From Cupriavidus taiwanensis (GTDB taxonomy: Bacteria > Pseudomonadota > Gammaproteobacteria > Burkholderiales > Burkholderiaceae): a DNA stretch of 64,000 bases. The notes below the pieces were generated by a model. That model did no database searches, was not told the DNA's origin, and worked only from the letters and a program-made list of their open reading frames with translations. Positions 46,682-55,770 of this stretch are shown here, one piece after another; within the stretch, counting starts at the first letter, position 1, and every line of letters starts with the position of its first letter. The translations under genes were made by a program, and so were the position numbers. The stretch is from the NCBI RefSeq assembly GCF_900249755.1, contig NZ_LT976853.1, forward strand, positions 552,207 to 616,206, given 5' to 3'.

Positions 46682-46969
46682 TCGCTGTCCGAACTCCCTG
46701 GGTCCGTCGCAGCGCAACGTGCCCCATAGGCCCGCCCGTCACAAAACGGAATACGTCGTGCCAGCAGAATAAGTGGCAAATATGTCAAAAATATCCGACG
46801 TAATTCTAGAGCCGTGCGTTAATGCCGGGCAGCGGAAAATTCTGCGTAAGCAGCAGCCGTGGCTGCCGTAGTGAGGATTGCCGCAGGGAGGGGAAGAAGC
46901 GGGAAAGTGCTCGTGCCATGCCGGCGCCTGTCAGCGCCGTCGGCATTGTTCAGCGGAGGAATGCCAGGC
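46682..46969. other. Intergenic region upstream of vgrG, no gene seen
   Basis: The part at 46741-46815 is AT-rich and should contain the vgrG promoter. On the minus strand it includes TTGACA and, further on, TGGCACG, but neither is followed by a matching second element at correct spacing. The rest is GC-rich and without a supported gene; it marks the right edge of the accessory block. Confidence 0.4.
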
Positions 46970-47734
46970 TCAGTGCCCGCCGCAAACCGGGCAATCCGGC
47001 GTGCGGGCCAGTCGCATCGTGGTCCAGTCCATCGACAGCGCATTGACCATCAGCAGCCGGCCGGCGAGGCTGTCGCCCACGCCGGCAAGCAGCTTGAGGG
47101 CTTCGGCCGCCTGCACGGTGCCGACCATGCCGACCAGCGGCGCGAATACGCCCATGGTGGCGCAGGCGACTTCCGGGGCGGGTTCCGCTGGCGGGAACAG
47201 GCAGGCGTAGCAGGGCGCGTCGGGCTGGCGGCGGTCGAAGACGCTGATCTGGCCGTCGAAGCGCAGCGCGGCGCCGGATACCAGAGGCACCTTGTGGCGC
47301 ACGCAGGCGCGGTTGACGGCCTGGCGCGTGGCGAAGTTGTCGCAGCAGTCCAGCACCACGCTGGCCGAGGCTACCAGTTGATCCAGCTCGGCATCGCCCA
47401 CACGGGCCGGCACCGTGACGATGTCCAGGCCGGGGTTGATGCGCAGCATGCCTTCGCGGGCGGAATCGACCTTGGGCCGGCCCACGTTGGCGGTGGTGTG
47501 GATGATCTGGCGCTGCAGGTTGGTCAGGTCGACCTCGTCGTTGTCGACCACGGTGATGCGGCCGACGCCGGCCGAGGCCAGGAAGGGCAGGGCCGCTGCG
47601 CCCAGGCCGCCGGCGCCGATCACCACCGCATGGCCGGCGAGCAGGCGCCGCTGGCCTTCGATGCCCAGTTCGTCGAGCAGGATGTGGCGCGAGTAGCGCA
47701 GCAGTTGTTCGTCGTTGAGGCCGTCGTCACTCAT
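46970..47734 (-). CDS. MoeB/ThiF-type adenylyltransferase (E1-like)
   Basis: A 254-residue ubiquitin-E1-like enzyme that adenylates the C-terminus of a small sulfur-carrier protein (MoaD for molybdopterin, ThiS for thiamine). LLRYSRHILLDELGIEGQRRL and the nucleotide loop VVIGAGGLGAAALPFLASAGVGRI are present, with the conserved Asp in TVVDNDEVDLTNLQRQI, DCCDNFATRQAVNRAC, and two zinc-binding CxxC pairs (CYACLF and CPVCGGH). GGAAGGA precedes the ATG at 47734. No MoaD or ThiS gene is adjacent, so the partner is undecided. Commonly found beside ctpA in this genus. Confidence 0.9.
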   Translation of the reverse strand: MSDDGLNDEQLLRYSRHILLDELGIEGQRRLLAGHAVVIGAGGLGAAALPFLASAGVGRITVVDNDEVDLTNLQRQIIHTTANVGRPKVDSAREGMLRINPGLDIVTVPARVGDAELDQLVASASVVLDCCDNFATRQAVNRACVRHKVPLVSGAALRFDGQISVFDRRQPDAPCYACLFPPAEPAPEVACATMGVFAPLVGMVGTVQAAEALKLLAGVGDSLAGRLLMVNALSMDWTTMRLARTPDCPVCGGH

Positions 47735-47817
47735 GATGGGATCCTTCCGCGAGTGCGAAGAGGCGGGCGGTGTCGGGTGCTCCCAAGCCGCCCGAACTAG
47801 CCTAAGCAAGGTGTTCT

Positions 47818-47860
47818 CCCTCTCCCCTCATGGGGAGAGGGCCGGGGTGAGGGGTGGGCT
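47818..47860. repeat. REP-like GC palindrome, copy 6
   Basis: A diverged copy: CCCTCTCCCCTCATGGGGAGAGGG hairpin core (variant CCCC/GGGG arms instead of CCCGC/GCGGG) with the GGGGTGAGGGG tail on its right. Confidence 0.7.
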
Positions 47861-47925
47861 AGCTAGGTACCACATCAAGCAAGGCCAACGGTGTTAACCC
47901 ACCGGCCTCAGCCTTTGATCCACCT

Positions 47926-47972
47926 GCCCTCACCCCCGGCCCCTCTCCCGCACGCGGGAGAGGGGAGCAAAC
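47926..47972. repeat. REP-like GC palindrome, copy 7
   Basis: GCCCTCACCCCCGG tail on the left, then CCCTCTCCCGC-AC-GCGGGAGAGGGGAGCAAAC. Copies 6 and 7 are inverted with tails facing each other, between the adenylyltransferase gene and ctpA. Confidence 0.8.
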
Positions 47973-47991
47973 AAGTAGCGTGCGCGAAGCC

Positions 47992-49599
47992 TCAGGGTGC
48001 CTTGCCCGTTGGCGTGCCCAGCGGCTCGCCGATCGGTGCGCTCGCCGGCGGTTGCTTGCCGGGCGCCGGTGCCGCCGGCTTGGCGGCCGGTGCGCTGGCG
48101 CCCCGGGCGCCGCTCTTGCCCGAAGGCTTGGCGGCCTTGCCGTTGTCGGCCGGCGGATTGGTTTCCAGCTTGGACTTGGAGCGCTTGACCGGCTGCCCGT
48201 TGAGCTGGGCGATGGCCTGCTGCAGCATGAAGTCTTCGGCCGAGCCGAACTCCACCGGCTTCTTGCGGCGATCTTTTTCGCGCTCTTCCGGGGTTTTCTT
48301 CGCGTTCTCTTCTTCCAGCCGGCGCAGTTCCTCGACGCGGCGCTGCTCGCGCTCGGTCATTTCCGGTTCTTCCGATTCCTGCTTGTTGTGCAGGTGGCGT
48401 TCGGTGTCGATCTCGCGCGTGATCAGCGCGTCGTCGGGGTCGCCTTCGGGGTTCTGGTCGACCGGGATATCCGGGCGGATGCCCTTGGCCTGGATCGACT
48501 TGCCGCTCGGCGTGTAGTAGTACGCGATGGTCAGCTTGATGCCGGTGTCGTTGGTAAGCGGACGCACGGTCTGCACCGAGCCCTTGCCGAAGGTGGTCTT
48601 GCCCATGATCTGGGCGCGGTGGTGGTCCTGCAGCGCGCCGGCCACGATCTCGGAGGCCGAGGCCGAGTAGGCGTTGGTCAGCACCACCATCGGGATCTTC
48701 TTGTAGAGCGCGGGCAGGTCCTTGAGCGGATCCTCTTCCAGCGACGACAGCCGGTAGTTGTTGTACGTCGCCTTGTACACGCGCTTGGCGTCGGGCACCT
48801 GGCCGTTGGTCGACACCACGGTGGCGTCTTCCGGCAGGAAGGCCGCGGCCACGCCGACCGCGCCCTGCAGCACGCCGCCGCCGTTGTTGCGCAGGTCCAG
48901 CACCAGACCCTTCATGTTGGGGTTCTTCTGCGCCAGCTCGGTCAGCTTGCGCGCCAGGTCGGAAATGGTGCGTTCCTGGAAGCTGGTCAGGCGGATCCAG
49001 CCGATATTGTTGTCCAGCATCTTGGCCTTGACCGACTGCACGCGGATCTCGGCGCGCGTGATCGAGACCGGGAAGGTGCGTTCCTCGCTCTTGCGGTAGA
49101 TGGTCAGCGTGACCTTGGTGCCGGGCTCGCCGCGCATGCGCTTGACCGCCTGCTCCAGCGGCAGGCCGCGCACGGGCTTGTCGTCGATACGGGTGATCAG
49201 GTCGCCGGGCTGGATGCCGGCGCGGAACGCGGGCGTGTCCTCGATCGGGTTGATCACCTTGACCAGGCCTTCTTCCTGCGAGATCTCGATGCCCAGGCCG
49301 GCGAAGCGCCCGCGCGTGCCTTCCTGCAGTTCCTTGAAGTCCTTCTCGTCGAGATAGGACGAATGCGGGTCGAGGCTGGCGACCATGCCCTTGATGGCCT
49401 CGGTCAGCAGCTTCTTGTCATCGACCGGCTCCACGTACTCACGCTTGATCTGCCCGAAGATATCGGCCATCAGACGCAACTGGTCCAGCGGCAGGGGCCC
49501 CGATGAATTCTGCGCGGTCGCTGAAATCTGCAGCGTGGCGAGCACGCCGGCGACGAGGCCGACCGAAACTAGGCTGATGTTCTTAAGCGTCTTGCGCAT
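47992..49599 (-). CDS. ctpA: Carboxyl-terminal processing protease (S41 family)
   Basis: A 535-residue exported serine protease. The N-terminus has a signal anchor (about 8-27, ISLVSVGLVAGVLATLQISA). A PDZ domain at about 100-175 (RFAGLGIEISQEEGLVKVIN, GDLITRIDDKPVRGLPL) precedes the catalytic domain: Ser314 in NAYSASASEIVAGALQDH, Lys339 and Gln343 in GKTTFGKGSVQT. The C-terminal 130 residues are charged, then Pro/Ala-rich (PAAKPAAPAPGKQPPASAP), probably unstructured. CtpA enzymes trim periplasmic proteins and peptidoglycan hydrolases. Downstream of gpmA on the same strand. Confidence 0.94.
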   Translation of the reverse strand: MRKTLKNISLVSVGLVAGVLATLQISATAQNSSGPLPLDQLRLMADIFGQIKREYVEPVDDKKLLTEAIKGMVASLDPHSSYLDEKDFKELQEGTRGRFAGLGIEISQEEGLVKVINPIEDTPAFRAGIQPGDLITRIDDKPVRGLPLEQAVKRMRGEPGTKVTLTIYRKSEERTFPVSITRAEIRVQSVKAKMLDNNIGWIRLTSFQERTISDLARKLTELAQKNPNMKGLVLDLRNNGGGVLQGAVGVAAAFLPEDATVVSTNGQVPDAKRVYKATYNNYRLSSLEEDPLKDLPALYKKIPMVVLTNAYSASASEIVAGALQDHHRAQIMGKTTFGKGSVQTVRPLTNDTGIKLTIAYYYTPSGKSIQAKGIRPDIPVDQNPEGDPDDALITREIDTERHLHNKQESEEPEMTEREQRRVEELRRLEEENAKKTPEEREKDRRKKPVEFGSAEDFMLQQAIAQLNGQPVKRSKSKLETNPPADNGKAAKPSGKSGARGASAPAAKPAAPAPGKQPPASAPIGEPLGTPTGKAP

Positions 49600-49661
49600 G
49601 AGGGCTGCCTGAACTTGTACGCGAAGTACGGGTGTACGGTATGGGGATTATGCCGGCTGCG

Positions 49662-49769
49662 GCCGCCCGGCGCCGGGCGGCTCGTCCGACAGTATAAGTG
49701 CGAGTGGAGAAATGGGCCTGTCCCGTCCCGGCTCAGGGTGGGCGGCCGCACACCTGCGCGCGGCCGCCC
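49662..49769. other. Two GC-rich hairpins between gpmA and ctpA
   Basis: Positions 49662-49681 are a perfect 20-bp palindrome with a GCCGCCCGGC arm. GGGCGGCCGC at 49740-49749 pairs with GCGGCCGCCC at 49760-49769, just beyond the gpmA stop. Neither is followed by a T-run on the minus strand, so they are not classical terminators; they could attenuate or protect the gpmA transcript. Confidence 0.45.
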
Positions 49770-49778
49770 GGGCGGATC

Positions 49779-50525
49779 TCAGCGCGCCTTGCCCTGGCTG
49801 GCCACGGCCGCCAGCGAGGCGGCGATGGCGTCCTGGTCACCCAGGTAGTAATGGCGCAGGGGGCGCAGGTCGGCGTCGAGCTCGTAGACGAGCGGCGTGC
49901 CGTTGGGGATATTGAGGCCGACGATGTCGTCATCCGAAATCTGGTCCAGGTATTTCACCAGCGCGCGGATGCTGTTGCCATGGGCGGCAATGACCACGCG
50001 CTTGCCGGATTGGATGTCGGGGGCGATGGATTCGTTCCACAGCGGCATCACGCGGGCCACGGTGTCCTTCAGGCACTCAGTCAGCGGGATCTCGTTGCGC
50101 GGCACATTGGCGTAGCGCGGATCGTCGTACGAGGCGCGCGGATCGGTCGGCTCCAGCGCCGGCGGCGGGGTGTCGTAGCTGCGGCGCCAGACCAGCACCT
50201 GTTCGTCGCCGAACTTGGCCGCGGTCTCGGCCTTGTTCAGGCCGGCCAGCGCGCCGTAGTGGCGCTCGTTCAGGCGCCATTCGTTGCGCACCGGAATCCA
50301 CATCAGGTCCATTTCATCCTGCACATGCCACAGCGTGCGGATGGCGCGCTTGAGCACCGAGGTGTAGGCCACGTCGAAGCCGAGGCCGGCTTCCTTGAGC
50401 AGCTTGCCGGCCTGGCGCGCCTGGCCGGCGCCGGTTTCGGTCAGGTCGACGTCAACCCAGCCGGTAAAGCGGTTTTCGAGATTCCACGTGGATTCGCCGT
50501 GGCGGATGAGGACGAGCTTGTACAT
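49779..50525 (-). CDS. gpmA: 2,3-bisphosphoglycerate-dependent phosphoglycerate mutase
   Basis: A 248-residue glycolytic/gluconeogenic enzyme interconverting 3- and 2-phosphoglycerate. The catalytic loop [15 protein letters not shown] has the phospho-His at position 9, with [26 protein letters not shown], and the second histidine in [17 protein letters not shown]. Length fits the cofactor-dependent family. GGAAG lies upstream of the ATG at 50525; a longer in-frame start adds residues unrelated to the family. Divergent from the rhodanese gene. Confidence 0.96.
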   Translation of the reverse strand: MYKLVLIRHGESTWNLENRFTGWVDVDLTETGAGQARQAGKLLKEAGLGFDVAYTSVLKRAIRTLWHVQDEMDLMWIPVRNEWRLNERHYGALAGLNKAETAAKFGDEQVLVWRRSYDTPPPALEPTDPRASYDDPRYANVPRNEIPLTECLKDTVARVMPLWNESIAPDIQSGKRVVIAAHGNSIRALVKYLDQISDDDIVGLNIPNGTPLVYELDADLRPLRHYYLGDQDAIAASLAAVASQGKAR

Positions 50526-50676
50526 GCTGCTGCTTCCAGAGAGTAGGTAACCTGCATGCGTCCGCGCCGTCACCTGGAGGGGCCGTGATGAGATTTGGCA
50601 GGCTCCCATGTCTCAGACAGGCGACAATGGCGGATGGCCGTGCAACGACAGGGCCTGGACGCCAAACCGCGTATTT

Positions 50677-50682
50677 TATAAT
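50677..50682 (+). promoter_or_regulatory. -10 box for the rhodanese-grxC-secB genes
   Basis: A perfect TATAAT 30 bases before the rhodanese GTG. The -35 region is poor (CTGGAC, 16 bases upstream). Confidence 0.55.
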
Positions 50683-50712
50683 GCCGCCGACCCAACCTAC
50701 CGGAAAGCCAAC

Positions 50713-51126
50713 GTGAATTTCTTTGCCGACTACAACAACCTCGCCCTGATCGCCCTTGCCGTGGTGTCGGGCGGCCTGCTGGCCTGGCCCGCGATTTCGC
50801 GCAGCGCGGGCGGCAAGTCGGTCAATACGGCCACCGCGACCCAGCTGATCAACAAGCGCGGCGCCGTCGTGGTCGATATCCGCGAGCCCGCCGAGTTCGC
50901 CAAGGGCCACCTGCCGCAGGCCAAGAGCGCGCCGCTGGCGGACCTGCCCTCGCGCGCGGCCGGGCTTGCAAAGGACAAGGCGGCCCCCATCATCGTGGTA
51001 TGCCAGACCGGCCAGCGCTCGGGCAAGGCCCAGGCAGCGCTGAAAGAAGCCGGTTACAGTGAGATCTACGCGCTCGAAGGCGGCATTGCCGCCTGGCAGC
51101 AGGCGGGCCTGCCGCTGGTGAAGTAA
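50713..51126 (+). CDS. Membrane-anchored rhodanese-like protein
   Basis: A 137-residue single-domain sulfurtransferase with an N-terminal membrane helix (about residues 9-27, LALIALAVVSGGLLAWPAI). The rhodanese domain shows VVVDIREPAEFAKGHLPQAK and the active-site Cys in IIVVCQTGQRSGKA, ending EGGIAAWQQAGLPL. It starts at a GTG with GGAAAG upstream. Position directly before grxC and secB is common in beta-proteobacteria. Sulfur donor and acceptor unknown. Confidence 0.88.
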   Translation: MNFFADYNNLALIALAVVSGGLLAWPAISRSAGGKSVNTATATQLINKRGAVVVDIREPAEFAKGHLPQAKSAPLADLPSRAAGLAKDKAAPIIVVCQTGQRSGKAQAALKEAGYSEIYALEGGIAAWQQAGLPLVK

Positions 51127-51204
51127 CCGCGGCAACCCGCCGTATCCGTCACGGCGCGTCCCGGCCAGGCCGGGGCGCGCCCATTGCATTCAAGGAGACC
51201 CCGC

Positions 51205-51462
51205 ATGGCCCGCGTCGTCATGTACAGCACCGTGGTGTGCCCGTATTGCCAGATGGCTGAACGCCTGCTCAAGTCCCGCGGCGTGGAAACGATCGAGAAG
51301 ATCATGATCGACCGCGAACCGGGCAAGCGCGAAGAGATGATGAGCCGCACCGGCCGTCGCACCGTGCCGCAGATCTACATCGATGACACCCATGTCGGCG
51401 GCTTCGACGACCTCTCGGCGCTCGACCGCCAGGGCGGCCTGGTGCCGCTGCTGGCCGCCTGA
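51205..51462 (+). CDS. grxC: Glutaredoxin 3
   Basis: An 85-residue glutaredoxin with the dithiol active site VCPYCQMAERLL (CPYC), the cis-proline in RTVPQIYIDDTHVGG and the C-terminal GG/D glutathione-binding patch. It reduces mixed disulfides using glutathione, whose synthesis genes gshAB lie elsewhere in the window. AGGAG precedes the ATG at 51205. Confidence 0.95.
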   Translation: MARVVMYSTVVCPYCQMAERLLKSRGVETIEKIMIDREPGKREEMMSRTGRRTVPQIYIDDTHVGGFDDLSALDRQGGLVPLLAA

Positions 51463-51663
51463 ATTGACCTGGGGCAGCCTCCTGCGAAGAATCGTCTGAT
51501 TTCGCGCGGGGTGGTCCCGGCATCGCTGCGGCGCGGGTGAATTCGCCATCCGCGTCATGTACCATATGCGTTTTCCAACCGGGTACCGGCCGGCCTTGCA
51601 CGATGCAGGCGCTGCCGCCGCCGTGCCCGACACGCATCCAGCCCATCCTCCCGGAAGCCTTTC

Positions 51664-52182
51664 ATGAGCGACCAGCAAAACACCCAGCAGGACGATCAAC
51701 CTTTCTTCAACATCCAGCGTGTCTACCTGAAGGACATGTCGCTGGAGCAGCCCAACTCGCCGGGCATCTTCCTGGAATCGGAAGCCCCGTCGGTGGAAGT
51801 GCAGGTCAATGTCGGCGCTTCGCAGCTGCAGGAAGGCATCTTCGAAGTGGTGGTGACCGGCACCGTGACCACCAAGGTGCAGGACAAGGTCGCTTTCCTG
51901 GTGGAAGCCCACCAGGCCGGTATCTTCGATATCCGCAACGTGCCGGTCGAGCAGCTGGACCCGCTGCTGGGCATTGCCTGCCCCACCATCCTCTACCCGT
52001 ACCTGCGCGGCAATATCGCCGACGTGATCACGCGCGCCGGCTTCCAGGCCATCCACCTGTCGGAAATCAACTTCCAGGCGCTGTACGAGCAACGCCTGCA
52101 GGCCGCCATGGAAGAAGCCCGGGGTGCCGAAGGCGGCAACAGCGGCATCGTGATGCCCGACGGCAGCCAGGCCCGCCACTGA
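51664..52182 (+). CDS. secB: Protein-export chaperone SecB
   Basis: A 172-residue cytosolic chaperone that keeps preproteins unfolded and passes them to SecA. After a polar N-terminus the core is recognisable: [39 protein letters not shown], the conserved [22 protein letters not shown], and a C-terminal tail for SecA binding. GGAAG upstream of the ATG. A terminator follows. Confidence 0.96.
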   Translation: MSDQQNTQQDDQPFFNIQRVYLKDMSLEQPNSPGIFLESEAPSVEVQVNVGASQLQEGIFEVVVTGTVTTKVQDKVAFLVEAHQAGIFDIRNVPVEQLDPLLGIACPTILYPYLRGNIADVITRAGFQAIHLSEINFQALYEQRLQAAMEEARGAEGGNSGIVMPDGSQARH

Positions 52183-52208
52183 TCCCGGCGTCCTGCGCCA
52201 TCCATCGA

Positions 52209-52230
52209 AACGGGGCTGCGGCCCCGTTTT
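52209..52230 (+). terminator. Rho-independent terminator after secB
   Basis: AACGGGGC-TGCG-GCCCCGTT stem followed by TT, a short T tract, 27 bases after the secB stop. Confidence 0.75.
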
Positions 52231-52296
52231 GCCTTTGGGCTACCATCGTTGGCGCAAGCGGCCAAGGCGCTTGCGTCCACTACTGTTCGAGCTGCC

Positions 52297-53313
52297 ATGA
52301 AACTGACCTTCCTGGGTGCCGGGGCGTGGGGCACCGCCCTCGCCAGCCATGCCGCGGCCACCAATGACGTGGTGTTGTGGGGACGCGACCCGGCGCAGCT
52401 CGCGGCGATCGCGGCCACGCACGAGAACGCCGCCTACCTGCCCGGCGTGACGCTGTCCGCCCGGCTGGCGGTGCAGGCGGATTTCGAGCAGGCGGTGGCG
52501 CACGCGGCCGACGACGCGGACGGCATCGTGGTGGTGGCCACGCCGGTGGCGGGCCTGCGCGAGATGACGCGCAGGCTGGCCGCGCGCAGTGCGAAGCCGG
52601 TGTCGATGCTGTGGCTGTGCAAGGGTTTCGAGGCCGGCACCCACCTGCTGCCGCACCAGATGGTGCGGGCCGAGCTGGACGCCGCCGGCCGCACCGAGGG
52701 CTTCGCCTATGGCGTGCTGACCGGCCCCAGCTTTGCCCGCGAGGTGGCTTTGGGGCTGCCGTGCGCGCTGACCGTGGCGGGCACTGAGCCCTCGCTGGCC
52801 GACCGCGCGCAAAAGGCCTTCCACCATCACGCCATGCGCATCTACGGCAGCGACGACCTGACCGGTGTCGAAGTCGGCGGCGCCGTCAAGAATGTGCTGG
52901 CGATCGCCACCGGCGCCAGCGACGGGCTGGGCCTGGGGCTGAACGCGCGCGCCGCGCTGATCACGCGCGGGCTGGCCGAGATGACGCGGCTGGGCCTGGC
53001 GCTGGGCGGCCGGGTCGAGACCTTCATGGGCCTGGCCGGCGTGGGCGACCTGATCCTGACCGCCACCGGCGACCTGTCGCGCAACCGCAAGGTTGGCCAG
53101 CAGCTGGCGGCGGGGCAGAGCCTGGAGCAGATCCTGGCCGGGCTGGGGCATGTTGCCGAAGGCGTGCGCTGTGCCCAGGCGGTGACCGAGCTCGCCGCCA
53201 CGCACGGCATCGAGATGCCGATCGCGCGCGCGGTCTGCGCGGTGCTGTTCGACGGGCTCAGTGCCGCCGACGCGGTGGCGCAGCTGCTGCAGCGCGACGC
53301 GCGCGACGAATGA
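52297..53313 (+). CDS. gpsA: Glycerol-3-phosphate dehydrogenase [NAD(P)+]
   Basis: A 338-residue enzyme making sn-glycerol-3-phosphate from dihydroxyacetone phosphate for phospholipid synthesis. The dinucleotide motif is [11 protein letters not shown] (7-17); [33 protein letters not shown] (catalytic Lys), [19 protein letters not shown] and [20 protein letters not shown] are canonical. The ATG at 52297 starts the family-typical MKLTFLGAG; its ribosome-binding site is weak. Confidence 0.96.
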   Translation: MKLTFLGAGAWGTALASHAAATNDVVLWGRDPAQLAAIAATHENAAYLPGVTLSARLAVQADFEQAVAHAADDADGIVVVATPVAGLREMTRRLAARSAKPVSMLWLCKGFEAGTHLLPHQMVRAELDAAGRTEGFAYGVLTGPSFAREVALGLPCALTVAGTEPSLADRAQKAFHHHAMRIYGSDDLTGVEVGGAVKNVLAIATGASDGLGLGLNARAALITRGLAEMTRLGLALGGRVETFMGLAGVGDLILTATGDLSRNRKVGQQLAAGQSLEQILAGLGHVAEGVRCAQAVTELAATHGIEMPIARAVCAVLFDGLSAADAVAQLLQRDARDE

Positions 53314-53349
53314 CGGCCCGCGTATCCACTTTCTGACCCTCTGTACCGC

Positions 53350-54327
53350 ATGCCCACACGACGACAAGCGCTGATCGCGCTCGCTGCCACCTGCGCCGCC
53401 GGGACTTCCGGCAGCGTCTTCGCCCAACCGTGGCCGGCGCGGCCGGTCCGCATGGTGGTGCCGTTCCCGCCAGGCTCGTCGCCCGACCTGATCGCGCGCA
53501 TCGTGACCGAAAAGCTGGCCGCCGCGCTGGGCCAGCCGGTGGTGGTGGAAAACCGCCCGGGCGCCGGCGGCAACATCGGCACCGGCATGGTGGCGCGCGC
53601 CGCGCCGGACGGCTACACGCTGCTGTTCACCATCAACGGCCCGCTGGTGACCGCGCCCATGCTGTCGCGCAACCTCAACTACGACCCGTTCCGCCAGCTG
53701 GCGCCGGTCACGCTGGTGGCGACCTCGCCCAACGTGCTGGTGGTCGATGCGCGGCTGCCCGCGCACAACCTGCGCGAATTCGTCGCACTGGCGCGGGCGA
53801 AACCGGGTGAACTGAACTATGGCTCGCCCGGCAACGGCAGCGCCTCGCACCTGGCGATGGAGCAGCTGAAGGCGATGGCGGGCGTCGACCTGCAGCATGT
53901 GCCGTATCCCGGCTTCCCGCAGATCACCACGGCGATGGTCGGCGGGCAGGTGCAGGCGGCCTTCATGGTGCCGGCGATCGCGATGCCGCAGGTCAACGCC
54001 GGCAAGTTGCGCGTGCTGGCCGTGACCACCACCGGGCGCACCGCGGTGCTGCCGTCGGTGCCTACGGTGGCGGAGTCCGGCTACGCCGGTTTCGAGGCGA
54101 TTTCGTGGCAGGCCGTGCTGGCGCCGGCGGGTACGCCGCAGGCGGTGATCGACCGGCTCTACCGCGAACTGGTGGCGATCATCGGCAGCTCTGAAGTACG
54201 CGACAAGATGCGTGCGCAGTATTTCGTGCCGGCCGGCACCGCGCCGGCCTCGCTGCGGCAGACGATGGTGAGCGAGAAGGCGCGCTGGGACAAGGTGATC
54301 CGGGCGGCGGGGGTGCAGGCGGAGTAG
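53350..54327 (+). CDS. Bug/TctC-family periplasmic substrate-binding protein
   Basis: A 325-residue exported binding protein of the Bug family, abundant in Cupriavidus and Bordetella. A signal peptide with a twin-arginine-like start (MPTRRQALIALAATCAAG) ends near residue 25 at VFAQ. The mature protein has RMVVPFPPGSSPDLIARIV, VVVENRPGAGGNIGTGMVA, DGYTLLF, GELNYGSPGNGSASHLAME and HVPYPGFPQI. Many Bug proteins are orphans without transporter genes, as here (no TctA/TctB nearby). Ligand unknown, usually carboxylates. Confidence 0.9.
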   Translation: MPTRRQALIALAATCAAGTSGSVFAQPWPARPVRMVVPFPPGSSPDLIARIVTEKLAAALGQPVVVENRPGAGGNIGTGMVARAAPDGYTLLFTINGPLVTAPMLSRNLNYDPFRQLAPVTLVATSPNVLVVDARLPAHNLREFVALARAKPGELNYGSPGNGSASHLAMEQLKAMAGVDLQHVPYPGFPQITTAMVGGQVQAAFMVPAIAMPQVNAGKLRVLAVTTTGRTAVLPSVPTVAESGYAGFEAISWQAVLAPAGTPQAVIDRLYRELVAIIGSSEVRDKMRAQYFVPAGTAPASLRQTMVSEKARWDKVIRAAGVQAE

Positions 54328-54343
54328 GCCGCTCCGCCTGGGT

Positions 54344-54814
54344 TCAGCTGCCGCCCGCGAAACCGTTCTGGCGCCAGGCCTCGAACACCACCACGGCCAC
54401 CGTGTTGGACAGGTTCAGGCTGCGGTTGTCCGGCCGCATCGGCAGCCGGATGCGCTGCGCGGGCGGAAACCACTCGCGGCGTTCGGGTGACAAGCCGCGC
54501 GTTTCGGAGCCGAACACGAACCAGTCTCCCGGCCGGAATTCCACCTCGCCGAACGGCGTCGAGCCGCGCGTGGTCAGCGCGAACATGCGCGCCGGGTCCG
54601 GTTGTTCGCTGGCCATCAGCGCCTCCCAGCTGTCGTGCACGCGCATGGTGGCGTACTCGTGGTAATCCAGCCCGGCGCGGCGCATGCGCGCGTCCTCCAG
54701 CGGAAACCCCAGGGGCTTGACCAGATGCAGCTGCGCGCCGGTGTTGGCGCACAGGCGGATCACATTGCCGGTATTGGGCGGGATTTCCGGTTCGACCAGG
54801 ACGACGTTGAACAT
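54344..54814 (-). CDS. trmL: tRNA (cytidine/uridine-2'-O-)-methyltransferase TrmL
   Basis: A 156-residue SpoU-class (trefoil-knot) methyltransferase that modifies the wobble base ribose of leucine tRNAs. MFNVVLVEPEIPPNTGNVIRLC, LHLVKPLGFPLEDARMRRAGLDY, and the SAM-binding knot VFGSETRGLSPE, IRLPMRPDNRSLNLSNTVAVVVFE are complete. Start at the ATG at 54814, though no strong ribosome-binding site precedes it. Followed upstream by comF on the same strand with about 100 bases between. Confidence 0.93.
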   Translation of the reverse strand: MFNVVLVEPEIPPNTGNVIRLCANTGAQLHLVKPLGFPLEDARMRRAGLDYHEYATMRVHDSWEALMASEQPDPARMFALTTRGSTPFGEVEFRPGDWFVFGSETRGLSPERREWFPPAQRIRLPMRPDNRSLNLSNTVAVVVFEAWRQNGFAGGS

Positions 54815-54912
54815 GATGCGGGGCGATGGCGGGCGCGCGGCGCCCTTCGTCAGAACGGTGCGCAGCTTACCGCGCGCCCGTGCCCCTGTCATCCCGCCCG
54901 GCTGGGGCCCGG

Positions 54913-55770
54913 CTACGGCGTGCGCAGCGCGACGATCACGCTGACCCGGGCCGCGCCCCGGGCCTTGAGCACGGCGGCGGCCTCGTGCAGGGTGGCGCCG
55001 GAGGTCATCACGTCGTCGACCAGTGCCACGTGCAGGCCGTCCAGCCGCGTGCCGCGCGTGGGCGCGAAGGCGCTGCGCAGGTTGACCTGCCGCGCGGCCA
55101 GGTCCAGCGCGCGCTGGCTGCCGGTGTCGCGCCGGCGTTGCAGCAGCACCGGATCGGCGCGCAGGCCCAGGCGGCGCGCCAGCGGCCGCGCGATCTCCCA
55201 GGCCTGGTTGAAGCCGCGCGCGGCCAGCCGCTGCGGCGACAGCGGCACCGGCGCGACCAGGTCGGGTGCGGCATGCCTGGCCGCGGCCCAGGCCCGGGGC
55301 AGGCCATCGGCCAGCCTGGTGGCGAGCCAGGCCGCCAGCGGCAGGGCGTGGCCGAACTTGAGCGCCAGCACCAGCTGGTCCTGCGGCGCGGCGTAGTCGC
55401 CGAGCGTATGGGCGTGGTCGAAGGCGCGCGGCGATGCGCCGCAGGCCGGGCAGTGCAGATGCCGTCCCAGCGCCAGCGCGCATACCGGACAGCGCCGCAC
55501 CGGGCGCAGCAGGTCGGCGGCGCAGGGCGTGCACACCACGTGGCGCTGCACCGCGCCGCACAGCGCGCAGGCGCTGGGCAGCAGCTGTTCGCGCGCACCG
55601 GACAGCGCCCGGCCGGCGGCGCCGGCAGCGCGCGCGGCGCACGCGTATACTTGCCGTCCGGCCGCGGCCCATCGGGCGTGGCGGCCGGGTTCGTCCGGCG
55701 TCCGGGGCAGTGCCTGCCCGCGCGCCGGTTCCTGGTTTCCTTGCTGCCCTGCCTGCCCGTGTCCCTGCAT
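54913..55770 (-). CDS. ComF-family phosphoribosyltransferase-like protein
   Basis: A ComF/GntX-type protein of up to 285 residues. The cysteine-rich N-terminal part (CALCGAV, CTPC, CPVCALALG, CPACG) is a zinc-binding double-zinc-ribbon as in ComFC. The C-terminal phosphoribosyltransferase fold has LVAPVPLSPQRLAARGFNQAWEIARPLA and the PRPP-binding loop VALVDDVMTSGATLHEAA. ComF is needed for DNA uptake in competent species. The only ATG, at 55770, gives about 45 extra residues of low-complexity sequence and overlaps the start of the divergent methyltransferase gene, so the true start is uncertain. Confidence 0.85.
   Translation of the reverse strand: MQGHGQAGQQGNQEPARGQALPRTPDEPGRHARWAAAGRQVYACAARAAGAAGRALSGAREQLLPSACALCGAVQRHVVCTPCAADLLRPVRRCPVCALALGRHLHCPACGASPRAFDHAHTLGDYAAPQDQLVLALKFGHALPLAAWLATRLADGLPRAWAAARHAAPDLVAPVPLSPQRLAARGFNQAWEIARPLARRLGLRADPVLLQRRRDTGSQRALDLAARQVNLRSAFAPTRGTRLDGLHVALVDDVMTSGATLHEAAAVLKARGAARVSVIVALRTP

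Noticed and set aside
46741..46800. Sigma-54 or sigma-70 promoter for vgrG
   Set aside because: On the minus strand TGGCACG is followed by ATTCC where TTGC(A/T) is required, and TTGACA has no -10 at 16-18 bases. Neither is good enough to call.
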